Positions 33,891 to 43,873 of a DNA stretch of 64,000 nucleotides are shown here, in pieces. Location of the stretch: contig NC_034014.1 in NCBI RefSeq assembly GCF_000346465.2, forward strand, positions 26,748,281 to 26,812,280, written 5' to 3'. Numbering within the stretch: the stretch's first letter is position 1; each line of letters opens with the position of its first letter. Origin of the DNA: Prunus persica. Taxonomy: Eukaryota > Streptophyta > Magnoliopsida > Rosales > Rosaceae. The notes beneath the pieces were generated by a model. The model saw only the letters and a program-made list of their open reading frames with translations, had not been told where the DNA came from and made no database searches. The position numbers and the translations under genes were made by a program.

Positions 33891-34983
33891 GTTATTGTGT
33901 TTGGTATATCACTAAATTGGGCCAGACTGCACTAGACTTAAGTCCAGTCCGTTGTTCGGTACATTGAACTGGATTGCATTGGACTTCAATTTTTTTTTAT
34001 AAATTAATTTTAATGTCTATTAGATTATTTAACATCATAAATAATTATTTTAAAAAACATTCACACAAAATTGAAAATAAGAAATTCATGTGAGTATATT
34101 CATAAAAATAGTCCAAAATTCTCAAAATTAATAATAAATACAAAAAGCTAGGACAATGAAGGGGGAAAAAACCCATGTTAGCCAAATGAAAATGCAAGGG
34201 CCTTATGCATCCTAATCAAAATCTGCATAAACCTACAGCATTGAAAGTAAAATCTAATATTGAAATCCTAATTGAGAAAGCAACAATTTGTCCAAAGAAA
34301 TCATGATATCATGGCATGCAGCCTAAAAAAGCAATGAAGTGAAAAAATGTAGGTATTAAAAAAGAGCATGGCTGTTGAAAAAACTAAGAAGCATGAAAGC
34401 AAAACCTTGAGAACTCAATCTGCAAAGCTTGCTATATATGATTGAGGACAATATAGAACCAATTACTAATTACAACACCTCATTCTGATGTTTGACAAAT
34501 AGCAAAAATTATCACACAGAGAATCCAAATTGATTTAGCACGTTCAATGGGAACACTTTTAAAAGAAACCAACAAGAATTTGCGACTACTCATGCAAGTT
34601 AAAGACAAAATCCTAGAAGAATCATACACATCAGATTCAATTGAAATCAAATGAGTCTCAAAGCATGCTGTTAATTATATGAACAAGACCCGGACTAGCT
34701 AAAGGATCAGAACCCCATAACAAAAAATATATGAACCAAGACCCGGAATAGCTTGGTTTTAGTGGATTCTCCCCTTTTATGTATTTGCTTCTGTTGCTCA
34801 TGCATTTTGTTCCGATTGTGTATTCCTAGTCCTTTATGGGTTTGTAATGCACTGTTTTCGAAAAGGAAAAAAAAAATTATATGAACACAAAGTTTATTGT
34901 TATTTCGTGCAAATTAAAGTCAAAATCTTCGAAGAGGCATACACACCATATTCAATTGAAATCAAATGAGTCACAAAGTTGTT
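33891..34983. other. Intergenic, no gene seen
   Basis: AT-rich. AACAAGACCCGGA(C/A)TAGCT occurs twice near 34683 and 34737, a small direct repeat. No frame or element ends recognised. Confidence 0.4.
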
Positions 34984-36037
34984 AAGAGCATAGTTTAAAA
35001 TATCGATAATATTGACGAAAATCGAGGATATTATCGTTTTTTTGAGTCACGGATATTTCGGAACGTATCCATATACATATCGTATAAATATCAATAATAT
35101 CGACAATAATATCAGAAAATATCGATGTCGATAATTTCGCTCACACTTCAGCAATATTTTGTCAAAATATTGTTATAATATCGATAATATCGAAAATATT
35201 GATGTAATGGATAAAAGGAAAAAAAAAACTCAAAGCACACACGCAAAGGAGATTCATACCCTTGCCATTGCACTCCTCTAACGCCTTAACCACCATATTG
35301 CTTATGTTTTTGTGATAATATGCTAAAATATGTATATTTATATTGTTTTGTTTCTTTGCGAGAATCAGATTTTCACATGAGAATGTGAGTCTTTGACCTT
35401 TCCTTTTGGGATGGAATCGAGTGGCTCATGGAAAGAATCCGAGACCCAATCTTCAAATGATTTTGCTTATAGACAACGTCAACCAATCTCGGATCCATAT
35501 GGGTGGCATGTTAACAATTACATGCAAAATTCTTTTGGGGATTTATCATTTGATTACTACTCTTCACAATGCACTTACTCTACACATAGAGATGATGAAG
35601 AAAGTGAAAATATTGAACCTCATAGGAACTCTATGTGGTACTAAGTCACTCATGTATCTTACTATGCAATGTATAAAGTGTAAAATATTGTAGTAAATCA
35701 TTATATATAAATTATTATGGTGTGTTTAATCTTCTTTCATTAATTACTACATATTTTCTGTACTTACAACGTTTGTCAGCTCGCTTTATAATCAACTTAA
35801 ATCAGTTAAACCCATCATGCAATGCATTTCCTTCCAATTTTTTTGTGATAAACTAATAGATAATTGACTAAATAAACATCCTCCAAAGTTTCAATAAAAT
35901 TTCCAAGTTTTTCTTATAATTTCCGTGGTTTTTATTAAATTTTTATCGATATCGATAATATCTGATATTTCCATCGAAATTTCCGTATTTTTGGACTATC
36001 GATATTTCCAATACCATCAATATTTTAGACCTTGCTC
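34984..36037. mobile_element. Probable DNA transposon remnant with ATCGATA-rich ends
   Basis: Both ends are rich in ATATCGATA words and mirror one another: left GAGCATAGTTTAAAATATCG, right (reversed) TGAGCAAGGTCTAAAATATT. I could not find a convincing target duplication, so the ends are approximate. It encloses the short coding remnant at 35411-35644. It is likely a non-autonomous or deleted hAT-type element; the superfamily is not settled. Confidence 0.5.
35411..35644 (+). pseudogene. Putative transposase C-terminal remnant
   Basis: 77-codon frame beginning MESSGSWKESE and containing DPYGWHVNNYMQN and FGDLSFDYYSSQCTYSTH, acidic near the end. The composition is protein-like and I associate it with C-termini of plant hAT-type transposase proteins, but there is no dimerisation or BED domain to confirm this. 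It sits alone inside the ATCGATA-ended element. Confidence 0.35.
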
Positions 36038-36522
36038 AAGACAACATAGTGGAGGATGAAACTGTTTGTTTGATTATCATTCCATCGAAGGATCCTATTT
36101 GAGGGACACCCTTGTAGAGCCCACTCCGCATTTTATTTCACTAATCCAAACCATCTATTTTATAGATATTCATTTAAATATCATCTCTACAAAAAATAAA
36201 TAAATAAAATAAAATCACTTGAATCCGATATCATTTGACCACTCAATTAAATTATTAAAATTCAAATACTTTTTTGAAGCACTGTAATCTCAATTACTTT
36301 CAAAGCAAAAACAAACAAAGGGTTAATCTTGAAGCTCCAATTTTATTATTATTATTTTTTTTTTTGGGTGAAGAAACGGGGCTAACGTCCAACAAAGAAA
36401 TTAAACAATAACTCGAGGCCTACAGACTCCAAATAAATCTTGAAGCACCAATTATTTCTTTATATTTAGCATATCACTGCTTTATTGAGACACACCTAAA
36501 TGAAGTCTGTATAAGAAAATAA

Positions 36523-37795
36523 TTACTCAGCCTCAACTTTAAGTTTCATTCCACACTTACAATAAGATATATCAAAAGGTACGAAGGCATTTGCACCTTT
36601 CTCTAATAACACGTGATCGTTTCCAGAAGTATATATGTCCTTTTGATCAGGATAAAGGTCACATGCCTCGTAGTATCCTGGATAATCGATTAGGGCAACT
36701 ACTTCGAATGAGGGATTGGTGTACTTGAAATCTGTTTAAATAAATAAAATAAGTAACCAATCCAATTATGATTGAGAGGCTCCCATCCTATCCGAGACTC
36801 CTCTCCACAGCCTTCTGCACGGCTGACTTTATGATTGAGTGAAACGCGTGTCATTGTAGAAGTCTGGTGCAAAACCAGCGGCAGCCATGCCCATGGTCAT
36901 GATCAATTTTGTAAGATATTCACGTGAAGTTGGTAAGTGACAGTGGATGTGGATCTCGATTTCATTAGGTATTTCCCCCATTGTTTTGTTTACACCTACC
37001 AGTACCACCAACCATTTTAATTTGAGTTTGGCTCTTAGCGCACCAACCTCTCTTTTTCTTGTTTGAACAATGGCTTGTGATCTACTCGTCACCAAATAGC
37101 CAACAAAAGTAGTAAAAATTATTCACAAAGCTAGTCACATACTGACATTATTTATGCTAAAATTATTCAAATACTCTGTTCAATTGAGAATTTCCAAAAT
37201 TATCACAGAACAAAAATAATAATTTTTTTTTGGTGTAGATATTTTTGGAAAGCCTTGTTGCATACATACAAGCCCATCTATGGAAAATCGAACCCCAAAA
37301 GAGAGTTTGTGCAATCGTTTACTTTCAGTACGTACGACTTTCCCACAGTTTAAGTGAAGGTCATAAAACTCTATGGTTTTTCTTCTCCATTTTCAAGCAT
37401 TGGTAAATTTTAGAAAATAATTTTGATTTTACCAATGGGTCCAACTTATAAAACAACATTACTCTCCGATCCATCCACGTCCTATAGGATCAGAAAAGGC
37501 ATGATAGGGAGTTTGTTTCCTGAGTTTTAACTTTATTTGTTTGGAATCTGAGAAATGTTTTGTATGAAATCCAAGAGTTTTTGAGTGGGATATAAGCTAT
37601 TTTTCCATTTTTATTTTTGCTTGAGCAGATGGGAATGCACAATTAATGAGCAGATGGGATATATGCTTCTTGTTCCATTTTTATTGTCATCCCCCACTAC
37701 ATATTCTTTTCCATAGATTTCTTCACATTGGAACAAGAAGCATATACAAAAAGACTAATTCCAATGACCAGAAGTTTGCTCATTCCAATAGACAT
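36523..37795 (-). pseudogene. Broken phytocyanin copy
   Basis: Exon 2 (36731-36523) is fully open and the same length as in the intact gene (209 bases), with the acceptor AACAG kept. Exon 1 begins at an ATG (37793-37795), but a 2-base insertion in the signal peptide shifts the frame. After about 110 bases the exon stops matching, so the region encoding GW..SSWPEGKKFKAGD is gone. The space between the exons is longer than in the relatives and filled with unrelated sequence, including an 88-codon frame (36829-37095) that I do not recognise. Confidence 0.8.
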
Positions 37796-38359
37796 CTTTA
37801 AGCAACAAACAAGTGCCACAATTTTAACCTTCTCAAGATTGTTGCAATAAGGCTAAATCCAAATTCAAAATCACATTGCAACTCAATTTATAGAGCGTTT
37901 ACCCTATCCTGCATTAACTTTTTTTGCATATATGGATATTTAAGAAGATTTTTGGGCTTTTATATACCCGTTGGTTGATTTTACCCCAATATTTAAAGTT
38001 GAGGCTGTTTTGGTATGAATTAAGTAAATACAAGGAGAGAATCTGATTTGGACAACAAATTAGCCACTTTATCTTTGCCATGTAATGTTGATATTGACTC
38101 GTGATTTTTGGTGTTTTTTTTATCTAGAAAAAACGGTAGTAGTTATTAATATTATTGATGAAACATATCATAGTACAAAACCATAAAAGAGCCAAAATGG
38201 GTACAATATCTCCAGTGACCAAACACAACAACATGTTGATTTGATCCAGAGAGAATTACGCCTTACCCAACAAATACTCAACACCCGATTCAGGATCTCG
38301 AAGGACTTAATAAGGAATTAAGTCCAACTTTAAATATTGAGGTAAAATCCTCCAAGGGG

Positions 38360-38368
38360 TATATAAAA
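38360..38368 (+). promoter_or_regulatory. TATA box of phytocyanin gene 1
   Basis: TATATAAAA, 136 bases before the ATG. The same element is kept in gene 2 (48777-48785), and a matching TATATACCC-like word is in the inverted copy. Confidence 0.65.
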
Positions 38369-38503
38369 GGCCATAAATCTTCTTAAATATCCATATAAGC
38401 AAGAAAATTAATGCAGAATAGGGTAAATGCTCTATAAATTGAATTGCAATGTGATTTTGAATTTGGAGTTAGCCTTACTGCAATCTAGAGAAGGTTAAAA
38501 AAG

Positions 38504-39012
38504 ATGTCTATTGGAATGAGCAAAGTTTTGGTGATTGGAATTAGTCTTTTTGTATGCTTGCTGTTCCAATGTGAACAAATCTATGGAAAAGAATATGTAG
38601 TGGGGGATGAAAAAGGATGGAGTCCAGATCATAACGTATCTAGTTGGCCTGAGGGCAAGAAGTTCAAGGCTGGAGATGTTCTGAGTAAGATATACTGGTT
38701 TCGTTTCTTTTGCTTTATCCCTCTTATAATTTATTCTTTTAGTGTTTCATTTTTTGAATAATTGGATTGGTTACTTATTTTATTTATTTATTTATTTAAA
38801 CAGATTTCAAGTACACCAATCCCTCATTCCACGTAGTTGCTCTAGGCAATTATCCAGGGTACTACGAGGCATGTGACTCTTATCCTGTTCTAAAGGAAAT
38901 ATATTCTTCTGGAAACGATCACGTGGTATTAGAGAAAGGCACAAACTCCTTCGTACCTTTTGATATATCTTATTGCAAGCGTGGAATGAAACTTCAAGTT
39001 GAGGCTGAGTAA
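38504..39012 (+). CDS. Phytocyanin-like protein lacking copper ligands
   Basis: Two exons: 38504-38684 (phase 1, donor GTAAGA) and 38804-39012 (acceptor AAACAG), 129 residues. Residues 1-28 are a signal peptide (SKVLVIGISLFVCLLFQC region). The mature domain is plantacyanin-like: KEYVVGDEKGW, SSWPEGKKFKAGDVL, then NPSFHVVALGNY. Aligned to plantacyanin, copper ligands His39 and Met89 are kept (FHVV; GMKL), as are the disulfide cysteines (EACD; YCKRG). The copper cysteine is Pro and the second His is Tyr in FVPFDISYC, so it should not bind type 1 copper, as in early-nodulin-like proteins. There is no GPI-anchor tail. It is likely an apoplastic protein of unknown role. Confidence 0.85.
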
Positions 39013-39450
39013 TTATTTTCTTATAGACTTCATTTATGTGTCTCAAAGCAGTGATATGCTAAATATAAAGAAATAATTGGAGCTCAAGATGAGTCCTTTG
39101 TATGTTTGTGCTTTGAAAGTATTTGAGACTCACAAAATCAATAAATACAATGCTTCAAGAAAGTATTTGAATTTTAATAATTTAATTGAGTGGTCAAATG
39201 ATATCGAATTCAAGTGATTTTTTATAGAGATGACCTTTGAATGAATATCTATAAAATAAAAGGTTTGGATTAGTGAAATACAATGTGGAGTGAGCCGTAC
39301 AAAGGTGTCCCTCAAATAAGCTAATATGAAAATATGAATGATTGAAAACATAGAGATAACTTGAAAATATTATATTATTGATAACTTTGAGAATGCAAAC
39401 TTACAGAAAATCTTGACTAAAAGATTTTAGGCTCTCATTACAAACGTTCG
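39013..39450. other. 3' flank of phytocyanin gene 1
   Basis: Shared with the inverted copy (36100-36480). No gene. The pararetrovirus-like sequence begins at about 39451. Confidence 0.5.
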
Positions 39451-41126
39451 TCAGGGTGGTGGTCCTGATAGAATTTTAAAACTGAGAAAATAAAATTTAC
39501 ATTCTTCTAGCATTTTCTCTATTTTTCTCATTGTTGGTTTTGACTTAAGGGTAGGACTTGATTGCAAATCCTGAAATTTTACTAAAGGTTTTTCTTTTGG
39601 TGACTTAAAGGCTTTTTATGAAGGGACTATTTTGTCAATTTTAGTCTCTATTTTATCTAATTGATTCCCTATGACTATCAGACTTTGGTTGGTGTAATTA
39701 TTTTGTTCAACTAACTTTCTGTCATTTTGGTCGGGAACTTTAAAGGGGTGACTTGCTAAAACTTCGGTATTATCTTCTTTTTTTCATTTTTCCTGGGTTA
39801 AAGTTTTTAACTCTTTTGGTAAATAACGACTTCCAATGAAATCAAGGTAGAAAATTTCTAAGTTAGTTGTGCGCATATAATCTTTCCATTCATTAAAGAT
39901 TTGTTGACGTCTTGTTCTACTAGGGTAGGCTGTGTGATAATTGTCCCTTCTTTTTTTATTCTCAGGGGCATGTAAATGATTATCTAGACTCTTCCAATTA
40001 ATCTTGAACTTTTTATTAAGGGTTCTTAGCTAGTTATCAACTTGGAAACCGGCTTCAAAATCAGTTTGTGTGGGTGACTTAAGGGACTCAGATTTTGTAT
40101 CTTCTTTTACTGGTTTCTTACCATAACAAGGTTGGCTAACTTGGGAAGACTTTCTTAAAGATTCTAATTTTAAATCAATTAATGTTTTCTCTAACTCTAG
40201 GTCTCCTTCTAGGGTAAAGGAAGAAGTTGTGTAACTATGTCGTGCAGGGGCATGTCTCTGGGACTGACTAGGTGTAGGCAACTGGTGTAACTGGACTGAA
40301 GGCTTTTGGGGAGGTTGATTTCCAAAATTAATTTTAACTGTACAATCTAGATATTGTTGAATGTAATCCAAATTATTTAAACTATGTTGAATTGGAGCTG
40401 GTGGAATCTCAGTGGCTAATGTCCAATCTAAAGGTAGGGTTACTTCTAACCACTTAATAGTGTAAGGGATTCTAATATTGGCATCGGCTTTGTTACTTTG
40501 AATTAACAAAGTTTGATCTTTCGGACTTTTATTAAGGGCTTGGAAATTCATATTAGTGCCTGTGACTTTATAATAGATTCTATTAAATAAGGCTAATGGC
40601 TGGGTGCCTGGTAATACTTCGTATCCTGAAGTTTTAATATTCAATGTTAGGGTTTTCAGAATATGGGGATCACTAAGACTTACTGTGAAATCTGGGTAAC
40701 AATCAAAATGAACTGGACCATTGAACAGACTTGATTCAATTATTCCTAGCGTACTGTCACTGAAATTAGTGAATCTAGCATCACGAAGACAGAGAAGGAT
40801 AGAAGCTTTTAATCCTAATCTAGTGAGTGGCTTAACTGCAACTTGAACTAAACCAATGTGAAGGAAATTGTTTCCATCATTTTTATGTTTCTTAATTGAC
40901 TCAAGATTAAGCAACTGACATGTTTCGTGTTCTTTACTTAAAGTATAAACTTGTTCAACTGTCTTAACATGGGTAGTAGACTTAAAACTAGAAATTGACC
41001 ATTTTTTCTTATAAATTTCTTGACTAGGGATTTTAGGGATATTCCAATCTCGAAAATCTAATTCATTACTAGAATCATATTCTACTTGTTCTTCATTAAC
41101 TATCTCAGGTAACTTACTAATACTGG

Positions 41127-41743
41127 TGTCACATCCTGGGACCAACTCCGCCGTAGCACGATATTGTCCGCTTTGGGCCCCCCTCTCTGCCCTCACGGTT
41201 TTGTTTCTGGGAACTCACGAACAACTTCCCAGTGGGTCACCCATCCTGGGATTGCTCTAGCCTCCAACTCGCTTAACTTCGGAGTTCCTACGACTCCGAA
41301 GCCAGTGAGCTCCCAAAAGGCCTCGTGCTAGATGGATGCGGGTGTGCACATATAAGGCACATCACCCCCTCTCCGTTGGTTGAGGTGGAATCTTACAATC
41401 CACCCCCCTCAAGGGCCCGACGTCCTCGTCGGCACGCTCACACCACACGGCAGAGTGGCTCTGATACCAAATTGTCACATCCCGGGACCAACTCCGCCGT
41501 AGCATGATATTGTCCGCTTTGGGCCCTCCTCTCTGCCCTCACGGTTTTGTTTCTGGGAACTCACGAGCAACTTCCCAGTGGGTCACCCATCCTGGGATTG
41601 CTCTAGCCTCCAACTCGCTTAACTTCGGAGTTCCTACGACTCCGAAGCCAGTGAGCTCCCAAAAGGCCTCGTGCTAGATGGATACGGGTGTGCACATATA
41701 AGGCACATCACCCCCTCTCCGTTGGTTGAGGTGGGATCTTACA
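41127..41743 (-). mobile_element. Cassandra-type TRIM with 5S rRNA-like LTRs
   Basis: Two 271-bp direct repeats (41127-41397 and 41473-41743), TG..CA on the minus strand, with about six differences (about 2%). Between them are only 75 bases. On the minus strand these hold a TTGGTATCAGAGCC primer site just after the first LTR and a purine-rich CTTGAGGGGGGTGG tract before the second. Flanks ACTGG and ACTTG are a 5-bp target duplication with one change. Each LTR contains a stretch matching the 3' half of plant 5S rRNA (see separate entry). This is the structure of Cassandra, a non-autonomous terminal-repeat retrotransposon in miniature. It has no coding capacity. Confidence 0.93.
41213..41288 (-). 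other. 5S rRNA-derived segment in Cassandra LTR
   Basis: On the minus strand this reads GAACTCCGAAGTTAAGCG, then later CAGGATGGGTGACCCACTGG, the Pol III internal control region of plant 5S rRNA with drift. The second LTR has the same block at 41559-41634. It is not a 5S gene, because the 5' half is missing and replaced. The segment may give the LTR Pol III promoter activity. Confidence 0.85.
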
Positions 41744-42858
41744 ACTTGCTCTAGAGCTGTTAGAGTTATAAGAGTTGGTTCTAAATAAGCGACTCATTGC
41801 TCAAGGTTCTGGGCTAGACTTCTAAGGAAGAAGATGAACAGAAACTCCAAAAACTCAACCAAAGCTAAACAGGACACCTAGTGATTCTCTCTCCCTCCGC
41901 TCAGGCTGCAACCGCTCAGGCCTCTATCTGGAACTTACTGTTAGGACTCTAGGACTTACTGTTTGGACTAGAGAGAAAAGGATAGGTAACCTGAAAAACA
42001 GTGAAGGAGTGGAAGAAGGAACTGAAAAACTTCGACTCAGAAATCGTAAACCAGCCACTGGGGCGAATGAATATCAGATTTAGACTGACTTTTCAACAAT
42101 TACGGCTCTGATATCAAAAGGGGGCTAGAACTAGTGAGAGATAGAAGATACAAAATCTGAGTCCCCTGAGTCAAGGTAGTGGTCCTAATAGAACTTTGAA
42201 ACTGAGAAAATAAAATTTACATTCTGCTTACAACTGAGGCCTTAACCTTCTTAAATAAAGAAAACAACTAGACTATTCAACATTGGATTCTACTAAAGGT
42301 AACTGTAGAGGCACGCGAAAGCTTTTGCTTTTAATGAGTGCTACTTTTACTTTATCTTTTACTTTTACTTTAACTTAGGCTTTTATGATGACTGTCGGGG
42401 AATAATGACTGTGGCACATGTGACTTAGTCAAAACCGAGATCATAAGGATCTTGACTATCTTGTTAATCTGCCCACCGCTTCGATTGAGAAGGGCTTTGT
42501 TGACTGCCGGGCAGATTGGGTTGACTAGTAGATGACTGTGATCTTGGAGAAGTCTCATCATCATCCATTTGGGAGGCTTGAATAATTAATTGTTTGGCAA
42601 TTTCCTACAACTCAGACTTAGATTTTCCCTCGACTGAGAGAGAAGCATGAGATCCTCCAGAAGAAGAAGGTTTATGAATAGGCTTATCCATAGGAAAATC
42701 TCGGAAGACATATTCAGCAATTCTATCAATTTGAAATTTATCCCACCATTTTACAGAAAATTGATGGGAAAAGACTTTGGTTTTTCAGGTAACTTTATAG
42801 GACCATTTAAGAATCCAGGGGACTTTATATTTAGCAATAAAATGAAGTTGATTAGGGA

Positions 42859-42893
42859 AAAATAGGACATGTTGGTGAAAATAGCAGCACTCT
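42859..42893. repeat. Orphan end of the same Mutator-like family
   Basis: 35 bases ending GGTGAAAATAGCAGCACTC match the right terminus of the element at 43000-48274 at 32 of 35 positions. Its left partner was not found. It abuts the pararetrovirus-like remnant, so a second element of this family has been broken here. Confidence 0.65.
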
Positions 42894-43580
42894 AAAATAA
42901 TTTTGTATTTTAAAATGCTCACAAAAATTCCAACACACCAAACATGGCCTTAAATGACCAGGATAGCTAAACAAACTATTTATTTTACAAATAAGAAAAT
43001 AGTGTTGCTATTTCCACACACCTGTCCTATTTTTACACCCACCTTATCTTCAAATTTACCCATTTGTAAAAAGACTTCTAAGGACTTAGAAAAAAGGATT
43101 AAAAACCAAAACAATTGCCTCAACCTTAAAATTGAAAAAAATTAAATAAATAAAAAAAAATCCAAAGCACAAATATCAAACGTCAAATTTCTCGCTTCCC
43201 AAGTACATGCGCCTTCTGTTTTTTCTTTTTCTTTTCTTTTTTTGGTCAGAGTCTTCAGCTTCTTCAAATTTCATATCTCATATTATTGCACATTCCCATC
43301 CACTATTCCCAAATCTGATTGGTTTTCAACAGAAGTTATGTTCATAACTCGTGAAAATGAAAGAATCATATCCTAACATTAATTCATCCCATTGGCATTT
43401 GATTAAAGAATAAAAGTTTCTTCAATTGCCCAATTTTTCCTCATTGGAGATATATTCTTTTGTATCGTCAAAATTGTTTTAAAAGAAATATAAATCACTT
43501 GTAAATAGAGAGAAGTTTAATTGTTTGTGAAATTAAAGTGCAAGAAAGAGTGAGTTTTTGGTGGTTTATAAACATATAAA

Positions 43581-43814
43581 TGTTGGCGTGACTTGTGGAT
43601 ATTGACTTACTTTCTTTACACACTAAGAATTCCTATTATAATTGTAATTGATTTACTTTAATTCCTGATTTCCTACTGCAAATAGATTTAGGAATTTATT
43701 ATTTACTTGCCCATTCAGGTTTCGTTGTATTATAAATATGACCTCCTACAAGGAGAAGAATACACAGAAAATTCCCACAAACAAATATTCTCTCATAGTT
43801 TTCATATTTTAGCA
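43581..43814 (+). repeat. Left LTR of copia element
   Basis: TGTTGGCG start, TTTTAGCA end, 234 bp. Contains a TATTATAAATATG word in its right half, the probable Pol II TATA box for the genomic RNA. Confidence 0.95.
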
Positions 43815-43826
43815 TGGTATCAGAGC
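43815..43826 (+). promoter_or_regulatory. tRNA-iMet primer binding site
   Basis: TGGTATCAGAGC, complementary to the 3' end of initiator tRNA-Met, immediately after the left LTR. It primes minus-strand synthesis in copia elements. Confidence 0.93.
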
Positions 43827-43873
43827 GGCGATCTTGGAATTGCTGACTCTAGTTTCAAACCCCCGCCGCTGCT

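Larger units (their letters stand above)
36080..39330. repeat. Inverted duplication carrying two phytocyanin copies
   Basis: The left half (minus strand, about 36080-38060) and the right half (plus strand, about 38330-39330) carry the same order of promoter, exon 1, exon 2 and 3' flank. Shared landmarks include TTGAATTGCAATGTGATTTT just before each ATG and TTAATTGAGTGGTCAAATG beyond each 3' end. The two ATGs point away from each other, about 700 bases apart. The left copy has decayed and the right copy is intact. Confidence 0.8.
39451..42858 (-). pseudogene. Endogenous pararetrovirus-like remnant
   Basis: Minus-strand remnant. The part 41126-40030 is a long open frame resembling the 30K-type movement protein of Caulimoviridae (FLHIGLVQVAVKPLTRLGLK, then a later VHFDCYPDFT). 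The same frame goes on to about 39500 but is cut by three stops. Upstream, 42640-42858 keeps a broken capsid-like stretch with a VKWWDKF word, and 42230-42600 a polar broken frame. A TGATATCAGAGCC site at about 42106-42118 resembles the initiator-tRNA-Met primer site. A 55-base direct repeat lies at both sides (39453-39507 and 42175-42230). A Cassandra TRIM interrupts the movement-protein frame. It cannot be expressed as is. An LTR retroelement carrying a movement-type gene is the alternative. Confidence 0.55.

Noticed and set aside
36829..37095. 88-codon frame between the exons of the broken phytocyanin
   Set aside because: No recognisable family and no splice context; it may be part of an unknown insertion, but it is not supported as a gene.
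41127..41196. N-terminal part of the movement-protein-like frame
   Set aside because: These codons come from the Cassandra LTR and begin at GTG; they are not part of the viral-type sequence.
41213..41634. Possible 5S rRNA genes (two copies)
   Set aside because: Only the 3' half of 5S is present and it is embedded in LTRs with TG..CA ends, a primer site and target duplications; this is Cassandra.
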